Assembly: GCA_017306865.1 (NCBI GenBank) | Contig: JAFKHH010000020.1 | Span: forward strand, 1-64,000 | Direction of reading: 5' to 3' | Length of the DNA: 64,000 nucleotides | From: Filimonas sp. | GTDB lineage: Bacteria; Bacteroidota; Bacteroidia; Chitinophagales; Chitinophagaceae | Shown here: piece after piece, positions 33,313 to 42,185 of the stretch | How the letters are laid out: the number at the start of each line of letters is the position of its first letter | Numbering within the stretch: the stretch's first letter is position 1 | Notes under the pieces: model-generated | Databases searched by the model: none | What the model saw: the letters and a program-made list of their open reading frames with translations, nothing else | What the model was told of the DNA's origin: nothing | Translations under genes and position numbers: made by a program

Positions 33313-33320
33313 TAGTTTTG
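33313..33320 (+). promoter_or_regulatory. -7 promoter element of the UspA-like/bestrophin unit
   Basis: TAGTTTTG matches TAnnTTTG. No TTG is present about 20 bases upstream, where repeats 5 and 6 of the phased array lie. A start near 33326 leaves a leader of about 33 bases. Confidence 0.55.
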
Positions 33321-33358
33321 TGTTAAATAATCAGTTAGGTCACGAAAAAATATTTGAC

Positions 33359-33847
33359 ATGAAAAGAGTGCTTATACCTACAGATTTTAGTATCCGCTCA
33401 CTGAATATGGTGCAGCACGCCGTAAACAAGTTTCCGGGCGAAAAAATTGAGATAGTATTATTTCACCTGCTCGCAATGCCAACCTCTATTACAGAGCTGA
33501 TGGTGCTGCCAAGGAAGAAAAACGAATATTATAGCATCGTAAGCGATGAGTTTTACGAAGCAACTCAGATCCTTAAAAACAAATATGCATCGTCCATAGA
33601 CTCTTTCACCATCACCTTCCAGCATGGCTCTACACGGGCGTGGTTTAACAACTTCCTGGAAGGCAGGAAAATAGATGCAGTAGTGGCACCCGGTGAGTTG
33701 GAGCTTGCGCCAGTGTTTAAAAGCAGTATTAATATGAGCAAGCTGATTGACAAATGCAAATGCCTGATTATTACGCCACGTATGAAGCAGGCTGAGATTG
33801 CAGAACATGTGCCCTCTATGGCAGAGCTGTTGCCTGTAGCACAGTAA
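33359..33847 (+). CDS. UspA-like universal stress domain protein
   Basis: 162 aa from ATG 33359; the longer GTG frame from 33320 starts inside the promoter. MKRVLIPTDFSIRSLNMVQHA is a typical UspA first strand and helix with the Asp of the nucleotide site, and the last strand is KCKCLIITPR. The ATP-binding glycine loop (G-x2-G-x9-G-S) is not evident, so it may not bind ATP. The bestrophin gene starts 30 bases downstream, so the two are probably co-transcribed from the array-controlled promoter. Role unknown. Confidence 0.75.
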   Translation: MKRVLIPTDFSIRSLNMVQHAVNKFPGEKIEIVLFHLLAMPTSITELMVLPRKKNEYYSIVSDEFYEATQILKNKYASSIDSFTITFQHGSTRAWFNNFLEGRKIDAVVAPGELELAPVFKSSINMSKLIDKCKCLIITPRMKQAEIAEHVPSMAELLPVAQ

Positions 33848-33877
33848 ATTATTTGAGAATAGGTAAAATGTAGCGTT

Positions 33878-34792
33878 ATGTTGTTGAAGAATAATATCCC
33901 CTGGAAATATGTTTTTGGAAAAATAAAATATGAGTTGCTGATTGTATCAGTGTACACAATCGCGATTGAAATCTTTTACCATAATACCGATACTAAATTA
34001 ATCTCCATTCCTATCGCAGTACTCGCTATTATGGGCACGGTTATATCGCTGTTGCTAGCCTTTCGTTCTAACCAGGCCTATGACAGGTGGTGGGAAGCCC
34101 GCATTATCTGGGGCGCTATTGTAAATGACTCCCGCTCACTAAGCAGGCAAGTCCTCACCTTTATTAATGACGCCGGCAATCCGCAGGAAGTGGCTCATTT
34201 TAAGAGCAGGTTTATCAAACGCCAGATAGCCTGGTGTTATGCCCTTGGCCAGTCATTGAGGAAAACTGACCCACTAAAAGGATTGGACAGGTTGGTTTCC
34301 CGCAGAGACCTTCATGTAATGGGGAAGTACGATAATGTGCCTGCTGCCATATTGGAGCAGCATGCAAAAGACATGAACTATGCATTACATGCCGGTTGGG
34401 TAAATGAGTACCAACAGGTAGAAATGGACAGAACCTTCACACGCCTTTGTGACTCAATGGGTAAGTGTGAGCGTATTAAGAATACGGTATTCCCGGCGAC
34501 GTATAGCCTTTATATACATTTCGCATTGAACTTCTTTTTGCTCCTGCTGCCTTTTGCATTGGTAGACGCCGTAGGGCTGGTGATGGTTCCGATGGTAATA
34601 GCTATTGCGGCGTCTTTTCTACTGATAGAAAAGATGGCAATACACCTGCAGGACCCTTTTGAGAGCAAACCTACCGACACACCTATGACGGCAATTGCAA
34701 GAAACATAGAAAAGGACCTGAAACAAATGATAGAAGAAGAAAACAGCATTGCGCCAGAAGTGCCGGTAGTACAGAAATTTTATATACTATAG
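33878..34792 (+). CDS. Bestrophin family ion channel
   Basis: 304 aa. Four transmembrane segments are predicted at about 18-36, 44-64, 213-233 and 238-256. The motif LLAFRSNQAYDRWWEARIIWG near 65-85 is characteristic of the bestrophin (UPF0187) family, as is FPATYSLYIHFALNFF before the third helix. Bacterial homologs form pentameric channels, mostly for cations. It follows the UspA-like gene by 30 bases and ends with a terminator. A link to membrane stress sensed by the neighbouring two-component system is plausible but inferred. Confidence 0.93.
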   Translation: MLLKNNIPWKYVFGKIKYELLIVSVYTIAIEIFYHNTDTKLISIPIAVLAIMGTVISLLLAFRSNQAYDRWWEARIIWGAIVNDSRSLSRQVLTFINDAGNPQEVAHFKSRFIKRQIAWCYALGQSLRKTDPLKGLDRLVSRRDLHVMGKYDNVPAAILEQHAKDMNYALHAGWVNEYQQVEMDRTFTRLCDSMGKCERIKNTVFPATYSLYIHFALNFFLLLLPFALVDAVGLVMVPMVIAIAASFLLIEKMAIHLQDPFESKPTDTPMTAIARNIEKDLKQMIEEENSIAPEVPVVQKFYIL

Positions 34793-34833
34793 ACAGGAAA
34801 ATAGGAAAGGGTTTATTCTCATGTGCGCTTAAC

Positions 34834-34862
34834 AAACGGTTCATTATGAACCGTTTTGTTTT
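34834..34862 (+). terminator. Intrinsic terminator after the bestrophin gene
   Basis: AAACGGTTCA (34834-34843) pairs with TGAACCGTTT (34847-34856) with a TTA loop, followed by TGTTTTTTA. Confidence 0.85.
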
Positions 34863-34945
34863 TTATAAGCCTCCCAAAACCGGCAAAATCCCCAAAAGCC
34901 TTAAAACCGGCCGCTAAATCATAACTTTTTAATATGGGGATTTCT

Positions 34946-34973
34946 GTTGCTATTATTAAATTCACTACTTTTG
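34946..34973 (+). promoter_or_regulatory. Promoter of fusA
   Basis: TACTTTTG (34966-34973) matches TAnnTTTG. GTTG (34946-34949) precedes it by 16 bases, slightly short. The leader to ATG 35034 would be about 55 bases. Confidence 0.55.
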
Positions 34974-35033
34974 CGCCTCGAAATTTGGATGATTGTGTCC
35001 ATTTTTCTAAAAACTAAAAACACATAATCGTAT

Positions 35034-37184
35034 ATGGCGGACTTGAAGTTTCAACGCAACTTTGGTATTGCCGCGCACATTGATGCCGGTAAAACCACTA
35101 CAACTGAGCGTATTCTGCGCTACACCGGTATGATCCACAAAATTGGTGAAGTACACGATGGTGGAGCTACTACTGACTGGATGGAGCAGGAAAAAGAAAG
35201 AGGTATCACTATCACTTCAGCGGCAGTAAGCTGTCAATGGAATTTCCCTACTGAAAAAGGAGTAGCAACGCCGAATACTAAAAAATATTCTTTCAATATC
35301 ATCGATACTCCGGGTCACGTGGACTTCACTGTAGAAGTGGAACGTTCTATGCGTGTACTGGATGGTCTTATCGCCCTGTTTTCTGCGGTTGACGGTGTAG
35401 AACCTCAATCTGAAACAGTATGGCGCCAGGCTAACCGTTACAAAGTTCCGCGTATCGGTTTCGTAAACAAAATGGACCGCTCTGGTGCTGACTTCCTGAA
35501 CGTGGTAAAACAGGTGAAGGAAATGCTGGGTGCTAAAGCTGTGCCTTTACAGTTGCCGATCGGCGCTGAAGATAACTTCCAGGGGGTAGTAGACCTTATC
35601 AAAATGAAAGGTATCGTTTGGCACATGGAAACAGAAGGTATGACCTTTGACGAAATCCCTGTACCTGCGGATATGGTGGAAGAAGCAAACGAGTGGAGAG
35701 CTAGCCTGGTAGAAGCTGTAGCTGAGTACGACGACAAGCTGATGGAGAAATTTTTCGAAGATCCAAACAGCATCTCTGAAGATGAAATGCATGAAGCAAT
35801 CCGTAAAGCAACGATCGATCTGAGCATCGTTCCGATGATGTGCGGTTCTTCATTCAAAAATAAAGGTGTACAGACTGCACTGGATGCAGTTTGCCGTTAC
35901 CTGCCTTCTCCGGTTGATATCGAAGATACAGTAGGTACAGACCCTGACACTGGCGAAACAATCACTCGTAAAGCAGATCCTAAAGCGCCATTCTCTGCTT
36001 TGGCGTTCAAGATCATGACCGACCCATTCGTAGGTCGCCTGGCGTTCTTCAGGTGCTATTCTGGTCACCTGGATGCTGGTTCTTATGTATTGAACGTAAG
36101 AAGCGGTAAAAAAGAGCGTATCAGCCGTATCATGAAGATGTTTGCAAACAAACAGAACCCTATCGACTTCATCGAAGCTGGTGATATCGGAGCGGCTGTT
36201 GGTTTCAAAGAGATCAAAACCGGTGATACCCTTTGCGATGAAAACCATCCGATCACATTGGAAAACATGTTCATTCCTGAGCCGGTAATCGCTATCGCGG
36301 TTGAGCCTAAAACTCAGGTAGACGTGGATAAAATGGGTATGGCTATCGCTAAACTGGTAGAAGAAGATCCAACATTGCGTGTAAATACAGATGAAGATAC
36401 CGGTCAGACTATCCTGCGTGGCATGGGTGAGCTGCATCTTGAGATCATCATTGACCGTATGCGTCGTGAGTTTAAAGTAGAAGTAAACCAGGGTGCTCCT
36501 CAGGTTGCTTATAAAGAGGCTTTCGGTACTACAGTAGAACACCGTGAAGTGTTGAAAAAACAATCTGGTGGTCGTGGTAAATTCGCTGACATCCAATTCT
36601 CAATCGGCCCTGCTGATGAAGAATGGCTGAAAGAGAATGACGGTAAAAACTTCCAGTTTGTGAACGACCTCTTCGGTGGTTCTATCCCTAAAGAGTTTGT
36701 ACCAGCTATCACTAAAGGGTTTGAAACGTCAATGTCTACAGGTGTATTAGCAGGTTACCCTGTTAACAACATGAAAGTAAGAGTATTTGACGGTAGCTAC
36801 CACGATGTGGATTCTGATGCAATGTCTTTCGAGCTTTGTGCTAAAGCAGGTTTCCGTGAAGCAGGCCGTAAAGCAAAACCAACATTGCTTGAACCTATCA
36901 TGAAAGTAGAAGTGTTAACTCCTGACCAGTACATGGGTGACGTAACAGGTGACTTGAACCGTCGTCGTGGTATGTTGGAAGGTATGGACAGCCGTGCAAA
37001 CCTGCAGGTGATCAAGGCTAAAGTACCTTTGAGCGAAATGTTTGGTTATGTAACACAGCTTCGTTCATTGTCTTCTGGCCGTGCAACATCAACAATGGAA
37101 TTCAGCCACTACAACCCGGCTCCGAACAACATTGCTGAAGAAGTGATCGCTAAGAACAAAGGCAAAGCAAAATCTGAAGATTAA
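35034..37184 (+). CDS. fusA: Elongation factor G
   Basis: 716 aa. GTPase motifs: G1 [10 protein letters not shown]2 RGITI, G3 DTPGHVDF, G4 NKMDRSG. Domain IV includes the tRNA-mimicry region, with [15 protein letters not shown], and domain V closes the protein with [16 protein letters not shown]. It drives ribosomal translocation. Here it is a single gene with its own promoter and terminator, apart from rpsL-rpsG and from rpsJ. Whether a second EF-G copy exists elsewhere cannot be seen. Confidence 0.98.
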   Translation: MADLKFQRNFGIAAHIDAGKTTTTERILRYTGMIHKIGEVHDGGATTDWMEQEKERGITITSAAVSCQWNFPTEKGVATPNTKKYSFNIIDTPGHVDFTVEVERSMRVLDGLIALFSAVDGVEPQSETVWRQANRYKVPRIGFVNKMDRSGADFLNVVKQVKEMLGAKAVPLQLPIGAEDNFQGVVDLIKMKGIVWHMETEGMTFDEIPVPADMVEEANEWRASLVEAVAEYDDKLMEKFFEDPNSISEDEMHEAIRKATIDLSIVPMMCGSSFKNKGVQTALDAVCRYLPSPVDIEDTVGTDPDTGETITRKADPKAPFSALAFKIMTDPFVGRLAFFRCYSGHLDAGSYVLNVRSGKKERISRIMKMFANKQNPIDFIEAGDIGAAVGFKEIKTGDTLCDENHPITLENMFIPEPVIAIAVEPKTQVDVDKMGMAIAKLVEEDPTLRVNTDEDTGQTILRGMGELHLEIIIDRMRREFKVEVNQGAPQVAYKEAFGTTVEHREVLKKQSGGRGKFADIQFSIGPADEEWLKENDGKNFQFVNDLFGGSIPKEFVPAITKGFETSMSTGVLAGYPVNNMKVRVFDGSYHDVDSDAMSFELCAKAGFREAGRKAKPTLLEPIMKVEVLTPDQYMGDVTGDLNRRRGMLEGMDSRANLQVIKAKVPLSEMFGYVTQLRSLSSGRATSTMEFSHYNPAPNNIAEEVIAKNKGKAKSED

Positions 37185-37212
37185 GATTAGTTCAATCCTA
37201 TCTTACTATACG

Positions 37213-37238
37213 GCCCCGCTGAAAAGCGGGGCTTTTTT
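37213..37238 (+). terminator. Intrinsic terminator of fusA
   Basis: GCCCCGC (37213-37219) pairs with GCGGGGC (37226-37232), then TTTTTT. Confidence 0.9.
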
Positions 37239-37303
37239 ATTGTCAGAAAGCACTAATCTGCGATAGAGCAACGTTCCTGTTCCCATTGACTAAATGATGT
37301 TTT

Positions 37304-38053
37304 ATGAAAAAGAATTGGCTGTTTGCCACATTTGCTTTGTTCTTACTCAATGCATGTAAAGAAAATAAGTCCGGTATGGTACTTTCCAGTATGATCATTT
37401 TTGATTCTACAGAAAAAAGATTTGACACAACCTCTTTTATTTCAAGGAACGGGAGATTGGCATCTATCATAGAAAAATACCAGGTAATAGATTCATTGAC
37501 TTATGATGAAAAAGGAAGATTAACTGGCTATAAGTGGCAGGAGGTACTGACCAATGAAACTATTTCTAAGTGCAGTATTCAATATGGAAATGATGTTGCT
37601 ACAAAAACAGATATCCCGGTAGGGCACTTTGGAGACCAAACTGTTACTGCATACAAATTAAGCAAAGGTTTGCCTGTCTCAAAATATCTACAACATGGTG
37701 TAACCCGCGACACAATAATATATACTTATGATAAAGAGGGTGATTTGATTAAGATGATGGAGACAACCTATCTTAACGGGCAATCATTTAGCCAACAACG
37801 GAAAATGGCTTATTCATCTGATTGCTACCAACCATTTAGCACGCTGGGAGATCAATTATTCTGGGAATTGGTGTATCAAAACCCAGGCTTAGGTGCTAGA
37901 AAGCTACAAATATCCAACGGCGTCTTATCGACAACGACAGTTATAGAAAAGCAAGGAAAGCTCCCATTGAAGGTAACAACAATGGAAATGGTAGACGCTC
38001 AAATGCCAACCCCAAAAAACAGCTCGATACAATTTGTCTATACTAATCAATAG
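37304..38053 (+). CDS. Lipoprotein with YD-repeat-like strands, paralog of the next gene
   Basis: 249 aa with a lipoprotein signal (MKKNWLFATFALFLLNACKE, Cys18). The mature part has repeating strand-turn units (DSLTYDEKGRLTGYKW, then IIYTYDKEGDLIKM) like DUF4595 or Rhs/YD-type beta meanders, then PFSTLGDQLFWELVYQNPGLGARK. The last motif recurs in the downstream gene as PYSTVGDQLFWSLLYDSPIL, showing a tandem duplication. Function unknown; likely anchored at the cell surface or in the outer membrane. Inserted between fusA and rpsJ. Confidence 0.8.
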   Translation: MKKNWLFATFALFLLNACKENKSGMVLSSMIIFDSTEKRFDTTSFISRNGRLASIIEKYQVIDSLTYDEKGRLTGYKWQEVLTNETISKCSIQYGNDVATKTDIPVGHFGDQTVTAYKLSKGLPVSKYLQHGVTRDTIIYTYDKEGDLIKMMETTYLNGQSFSQQRKMAYSSDCYQPFSTLGDQLFWELVYQNPGLGARKLQISNGVLSTTTVIEKQGKLPLKVTTMEMVDAQMPTPKNSSIQFVYTNQ

Positions 38054-38207
38054 TATTTTGGCTTTCCGATACACATGAACGCATTGCTTGTAAATGGGCA
38101 CAGCGAGGATTAATGGGACTAGGAGGAACTTTGAAAACATTTCAAAGTACGAACACTAATTTGATTCTGCATATCGTTCCTGCTTTTTAAATTTAAAAAC
38201 CAGAACA

Positions 38208-39017
38208 ATGAAAAGAAAATCACTTGTTGCAATTGCCGGTACCTTACTTTTTTTTGCATCATGCAAAAAAGACGATAATCCTAATCCAGGTAACAACGGC
38301 TCCAACTAGGTACTATCACAAATAATCCAATATTCGCCAACAGATCCAACTCACCAGGATACAACTTTCTTTACTTATTCAAATGGAAAACTTGTGGCTT
38401 ACAGAGACAGATATGTACACATAGATTCGATTGCCTATAATAGTAATGGGCAGCTCACAACTCTTCAATGGGGAGAGGTGGAGAATACACAAAATAAAGT
38501 TGTGAACGTTATTGGCTATAATAATAATGGCTATGATGCGGTGAAATATGCAATACACCTGTCAGGCGCATTGGTTGTAGGGTCAGATACTATACCTTAC
38601 ACCATAAAGAACAACAGGCCGGCTATAATGGTAAAACATACCGGTACAGAAGATTATGACTCCACTACTTATTCTTATGATTCGGATGGCGATTTAATAC
38701 AGCAGCTTCGCAAACGCCAGTCAGGAACATATTTGTACTCAGAACAGTTGAATGAAACCTATACAGCCCGTTATATAAACCCTTACTCAACAGTAGGTGA
38801 TCAGTTGTTTTGGTCATTGCTATATGATAGCCCGATATTGGGGGCACAAAAAATGTTTGCTACAGAGGTGCGTCAAATGAGTTATTCAGGGAACTCACAA
38901 ACCAATACGAGTTCTTTTAGTGTAGATGCGGCAAACGGGAAATACCCGACGTCTGTAACTTTAACTGAAGCGGATGGCTCAAAGCTTGTTTTAAAGTTCA
39001 ATTATATAAGCAAATAG
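38208..39017 (+). pseudogene. Paralogous lipoprotein gene interrupted by an in-frame amber codon
   Basis: ATG 38208 starts a lipoprotein signal (MKRKSLVAIAGTLLFFASCK, Cys19) and a Asp/Asn-rich spacer, then meets TAG at 38307-38309 (codon 34). The same frame continues without further stops to 39017, giving 269 codons, and the continuation contains the paralogous repeats (TYSYDSDGDLIQQLRKRQ, PYSTVGDQLFWSLLYDSPIL). A single C-to-T change of CAG would produce this stop. Translation could restart at GTG 38394, yielding 207 residues without a signal. Either a recent nonsense mutation or a sequencing error. Confidence 0.75.
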
Positions 39018-39039
39018 CCATCAACGAATGTAATACAAC

Positions 39040-39067
39040 AAGCCCCGTTCAAGACTGAACGGGGCTT
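39040..39067. terminator. Hairpin between convergent genes
   Basis: AAGCCCCGTTCA (39040-39051) pairs perfectly with TGAACGGGGCTT (39056-39067). The T-run is weak on both strands, yet the 12-bp stem and position fit a shared terminator. Confidence 0.75.
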
Positions 39068-39102
39068 CATTATGCTTAAAATCAAGAGACTGATTTGGTG
39101 AG

Positions 39103-39429
39103 CTACGGCCTTTTACTTAAAACTGCCAGGTAATCAGTATAAACTGCAGACTGGGTAGAATATGCTTCCAACGCTCTGTTGAGCTGGCGCTGTACCCTGC
39201 CTCTATTACCCTTTAATACAACATCTTCCAGTCGCTTTTCTACAAGAAGATTGCTAGCTGCATCATAGAAACGAATAATGGTATAGCTATTATTGCCAGT
39301 CTTGCCCGTCTCTAACACCCAATAATTTTCCCCGGCATTCTTAGACGTTGATTTAGTGGTATCTAGGCGTGGAGCAGCTTTTGCCGCTACGATAAAAAAT
39401 GATAATAAGATGCACATGAATGTTTTCAT
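39103..39429 (-). CDS. Small exported protein of unknown function
   Basis: 108 aa from ATG 39429; the upstream ATG 39450 would lie within the promoter region. Signal peptide MKTFMCILLSFFIVAAKAA, then a polar mature domain of about 85 residues (ENYWVLETGKTGNNSYTIIR, then FYDAASNLLVEKRLEDVVLK) and a helical basic end (GRVQRQLNRALEAY). No family recognised. TAGTTTTG on the minus strand at 39453-39460 is a likely promoter element. It stands alone in the interval between fusA and rpsJ. Confidence 0.7.
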   Translation of the reverse strand: MKTFMCILLSFFIVAAKAAPRLDTTKSTSKNAGENYWVLETGKTGNNSYTIIRFYDAASNLLVEKRLEDVVLKGNRGRVQRQLNRALEAYSTQSAVYTDYLAVLSKRP

Positions 39430-39452
39430 AATCGTTGATTTTAAATTCATGT

Positions 39453-39460
39453 CAAAACTA
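39453..39460 (-). promoter_or_regulatory. -7 promoter element of the 108-aa protein gene
   Basis: Minus strand TAGTTTTG, 23 bases before ATG 39429. It decides the shorter start, because transcription would begin after the upstream ATG 39450. No upstream TTG found. Confidence 0.4.
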
Positions 39461-39821
39461 GCAAGTGGTATTGCTGTGTTTTTTTATAATAGCCCGGAGA
39501 AGGCTTGCCAGTGATAGAAGTATTGCTGTTGTCGATCTGTGCAGTTTGTCGCCGGTAATGTGCCATTAGTCTACAACAGCAACTGAAAGTAGATTGCCCA
39601 TGCCTGGATAAAGTTCATTTTATATATTAATATTCTATGTTATTTGTCTACGCGCAGCCGTTGGAGAAAACTGGGAACATAAAAATGTGTGTAAAACGTG
39701 TTTATGAGCTAACAGGGTAATTATCAGGGATATGAAATCGAAAAGCCTTAATTTTGCATATCCCCATTGTGGATTTTTGTTGAAATTTAATCCGGGAAAT
39801 AAAAAATAATCCACAAATTTC
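39461..39821. other. Gene-free spacer before the S10 cluster
   Basis: No gene or strong structure recognised. A minus-strand frame at 39635-39892 overlaps the rpsJ promoter and start and has no protein-like features. Nothing else to report. Confidence 0.4.
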
Positions 39822-39852
39822 TTGTCTGTTACAATACTAATTTCTACCTTCG
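39822..39852 (+). promoter_or_regulatory. Promoter of the S10 ribosomal cluster
   Basis: TTG (39822-39824), 20 bases, TACCTTCG (39845-39852), one base off TAnnTTTG. The rpsJ ATG is 31 bases downstream. Confidence 0.6.
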
Positions 39853-39883
39853 CGCTCCCAAAAGGAAATATTGGGTTAAGGCT

Positions 39884-40189
39884 ATGTCTCAAAGAATTAG
39901 AATCAAATTACAGTCATACGATCACAACCTGGTAGATAAATCTGCTGAGAAGATCGTAAAAACAGTACGCAGTACAGGTGCAGTAGTAACAGGTCCAATT
40001 CCTTTGCCTACGCACAAGAAAATTTTTACCGTTCTGCGTTCACCACACGTAAACAAGAAGAGCCGTGAACAGTTCCAACTTTGCACGCACAAACGTTTGT
40101 TGGATATCTACACTTCTTCTTCAAGAACAGTAGATGCGCTTAGTAAGTTAGACCTGCCTTCAGGTGTTGAAGTAGAGATCAAAGCGTAA
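39884..40189 (+). CDS. rpsJ: 30S ribosomal protein S10
   Basis: 101 aa, standard length. Recognisable motifs: [40 protein letters not shown], and [14 protein letters not shown]10 is a 30S head protein and also the NusE partner in antitermination. First gene of the S10-spc cluster. The 322 bases to rplC are unusually long and structured. Confidence 0.99.
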   Translation: MSQRIRIKLQSYDHNLVDKSAEKIVKTVRSTGAVVTGPIPLPTHKKIFTVLRSPHVNKKSREQFQLCTHKRLLDIYTSSSRTVDALSKLDLPSGVEVEIKA

Positions 40190-40511
40190 TACTTGCTTGA
40201 TTTTCTTTGAAAATTAAGTAGCTCTTATAAAATCGAATGACTATCATCTCTCAATTCCCGGTAAGATGCCGCGAAGAAAAGAGCTCTGATTCAGAATAAA
40301 TTTCTTAAACCTTGCAAAAGGGTTAAGAAGGTACATAAAAACAAGCCCTTCGAGGTTTGTTTACCGTCGGTACTTCTACCTGTTGCAATTGCAACAGAAC
40401 AACGGAAAAGGTCGATGGCAAACAAGGATTGAGTCCTTTAACTCCGCTCGGGATTGATAGCGGCAAATAAAGGAAAGTCCTCCAACCTTGCGGGGCAAAA
40501 ACCGCAAAACA
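40190..40511 (+). promoter_or_regulatory. Long structured leader between rpsJ and rplC
   Basis: Several stems in a row: TTCTTAAACCTT/AAGGGTTAAGAA (about 40301-40330, one mismatch), ACAAGCC/GGTTTGT (40341-40347 with 40354-40360, CTTCGA loop, one G-U) and the perfect palindrome CTGTTGCAATTGCAACAG (40380-40397). A GCGG/CCGC pair lies near the rplC start. No open frame fills it. It may be a ribosomal-protein autoregulatory leader, as L4 acts on S10 operons elsewhere. Confidence 0.5.
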
Positions 40512-41129
40512 ATGAAAGGAATTATTGGAAAAAAAATTGGGATGACTAGCATCTTCAGTCCCGATGGCAAGCAAACGGCTTGTACCATCATTGAAGCTGG
40601 TCCCTGCGTTGTAACACAAGTTAAATCTGTAGATACAGATGGTTACAATGCTTTGCAGTTAGCTTTTGGCGACAAAAAAGAAAAGCATTCTACAAAGGGC
40701 GAATTAAATCACTTCTCTAAAGCCCAAACAGCTCCTAAGCAATTCGTTAAAGAATTTCGCGATTATTCTCTGGATAAAAATTTAGGCGAAACAGTTACCG
40801 TTGACATCTTTGCTGAAGGCGACAAGATTGAAATTGTTGGCACTACAAAAGGTAAAGGTTTTCAAGGTGTTGTAAAACGTCATGGTTTTAGCGGTGTGGG
40901 CGAACAGTCTCACGGCCAACACGACCGTCAAAGAGCGCCGGGTTCTATCGGTGGTTCATCTTATCCTTCCCGTGTATTTAAAGGTATGAGAATGGCAGGA
41001 CGTATGGGTGGTGACCGTGTGAAAATCAAAGGCCTGAAAGTGGTTAAGATTTTCCCTGAAAAGAACTACATCCTGGTTACAGGTTCTGTACCTGGCCATA
41101 ACGGTTCTATCGTTTTAATCCAGAAATAA
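40512..41129 (+). CDS. rplC: 50S ribosomal protein L3
   Basis: 205 aa from ATG 40512; an in-frame start at 40488 would add eight residues not found in L3. It begins [20 protein letters not shown] and has the conserved loop near the peptidyl-transferase centre ([20 protein letters not shown], then [20 protein letters not shown]). Preceded by the long structured leader; rplD follows after 20 bases. Confidence 0.98.
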   Translation: MKGIIGKKIGMTSIFSPDGKQTACTIIEAGPCVVTQVKSVDTDGYNALQLAFGDKKEKHSTKGELNHFSKAQTAPKQFVKEFRDYSLDKNLGETVTVDIFAEGDKIEIVGTTKGKGFQGVVKRHGFSGVGEQSHGQHDRQRAPGSIGGSSYPSRVFKGMRMAGRMGGDRVKIKGLKVVKIFPEKNYILVTGSVPGHNGSIVLIQK

Positions 41130-41149
41130 AATCATTAATCCGAAGTATC

Positions 41150-41788
41150 ATGCAAGTAGAAGTTTTAAATACAAAAGGACAAAAAACCGGTAGGTCTATC
41201 GAACTTCCGGACGATATATTCGGTATTGAGCCTAACGACCACGTTTTATACCTGGCCGTTAAACAATACCAGGCTGCTCAGCGTCAGGGTACGCACAAAG
41301 TAAAGACCCGTGCTGAAGTAAAAGGTGCCAGCCGCAAATTGCACCGTCAAAAAGGTACTGGTGGTTCCCGTAAAGGTAACATCCGTAACCCTTTGTATAA
41401 AGGTGGTGGTACCATCTTTGGACCTAAGCCTCATGCTTACGACTTTAAGCTGAACAAGAAAGTAAAAGACCTTGCTAAAATGTCTGCACTTGCTTATAAA
41501 GCTAAAGAAAACGCAATCGTTGTTGTAGAAGATATCAACTATGACGCACCTAAAACTAAAGAGTTTGTAGAAGTGCTGAAAAGCTTGAACATAAACGGTA
41601 AAAAAACATTGTTTGTTTTACCTGAATACAATGACAACCTGTACCTGAGCGCACGTAACGTGTATTCTGTAGGAAGCACATTGCTGGCGGACATGAACAC
41701 TTATGATATTGTAAACGCAGATGTTCTTGTATTGACTGAAAACACAGCTAAAATGTTTTCTGAGCAGGACAACACAGTAGAGGCATAA
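41150..41788 (+). CDS. rplD: 50S ribosomal protein L4
   Basis: 212 aa. The exit-tunnel loop appears as KGASRKLHRQKGTGGSRKGN, followed by PLYKGGGTIFGPKPHAY. In E. coli L4 represses its own operon, so it is the candidate ligand of the 40190-40511 leader; that is only inference here. The 53-base spacer after it contains CCTGTC/GACAGG (41810-41815 with 41819-41824). Confidence 0.98.
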   Translation: MQVEVLNTKGQKTGRSIELPDDIFGIEPNDHVLYLAVKQYQAAQRQGTHKVKTRAEVKGASRKLHRQKGTGGSRKGNIRNPLYKGGGTIFGPKPHAYDFKLNKKVKDLAKMSALAYKAKENAIVVVEDINYDAPKTKEFVEVLKSLNINGKKTLFVLPEYNDNLYLSARNVYSVGSTLLADMNTYDIVNADVLVLTENTAKMFSEQDNTVEA

Positions 41789-41841
41789 GAAAATAATTAT
41801 CAAAATCTGCCTGTCGCTGACAGGTTCTCAACTGAGATAAA

Positions 41842-42141
41842 ATGAGACAGAACGAAATATTAGTAAAACCAATTCTTACTGAAAAAGCAAACGCTCAACA
41901 GGAAAAACTGAGGAGATATGCTTTCAAAGTAGCCCGCAAGGCAAACAAATTGGAAATCAAAAAAGCAATTGAAACTTTTTACAATGTTTCTGTTGTTGAT
42001 GTAAATACAGTTGTTGTTCCAGGCAAAAACAAAACACGTTATACTAAAGCTGGTTTTGTAAAAGGTGTAAAACCTGCCTACAAAAAAGCTTACGTAACTG
42101 TAGCTGAAGGTGAAGCAATTGATTTATACGCAAACATTTAA
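41842..42141 (+). CDS. rplW: 50S ribosomal protein L23
   Basis: 99 aa. Typical start ILVKPILTEKANAQQEKLRR and the extended loop VVPGKNKTRYTKAGFVKGVK. L23 lies at the tunnel exit and docks trigger factor and SRP. A small GCGAA/TTCGC stem (42152-42156 with 42166-42170) lies in the 44-base spacer to rplB. Confidence 0.97.
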   Translation: MRQNEILVKPILTEKANAQQEKLRRYAFKVARKANKLEIKKAIETFYNVSVVDVNTVVVPGKNKTRYTKAGFVKGVKPAYKKAYVTVAEGEAIDLYANI

Positions 42142-42185
42142 TTTATAGCAGGCGAAGCTGAGAAATTCGCACAAAAGAAAAGAAA

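Noticed and set aside
35850-36596. 248-codon minus-strand open frame inside fusA
   Set aside because: Antisense shadow of a highly expressed gene; the composition is not protein-like and EF-G on the plus strand is certain.
39635-39892. 85-codon minus-strand frame before rpsJ
   Set aside because: Overlaps the rpsJ promoter and start codon in antisense and has no recognisable features.
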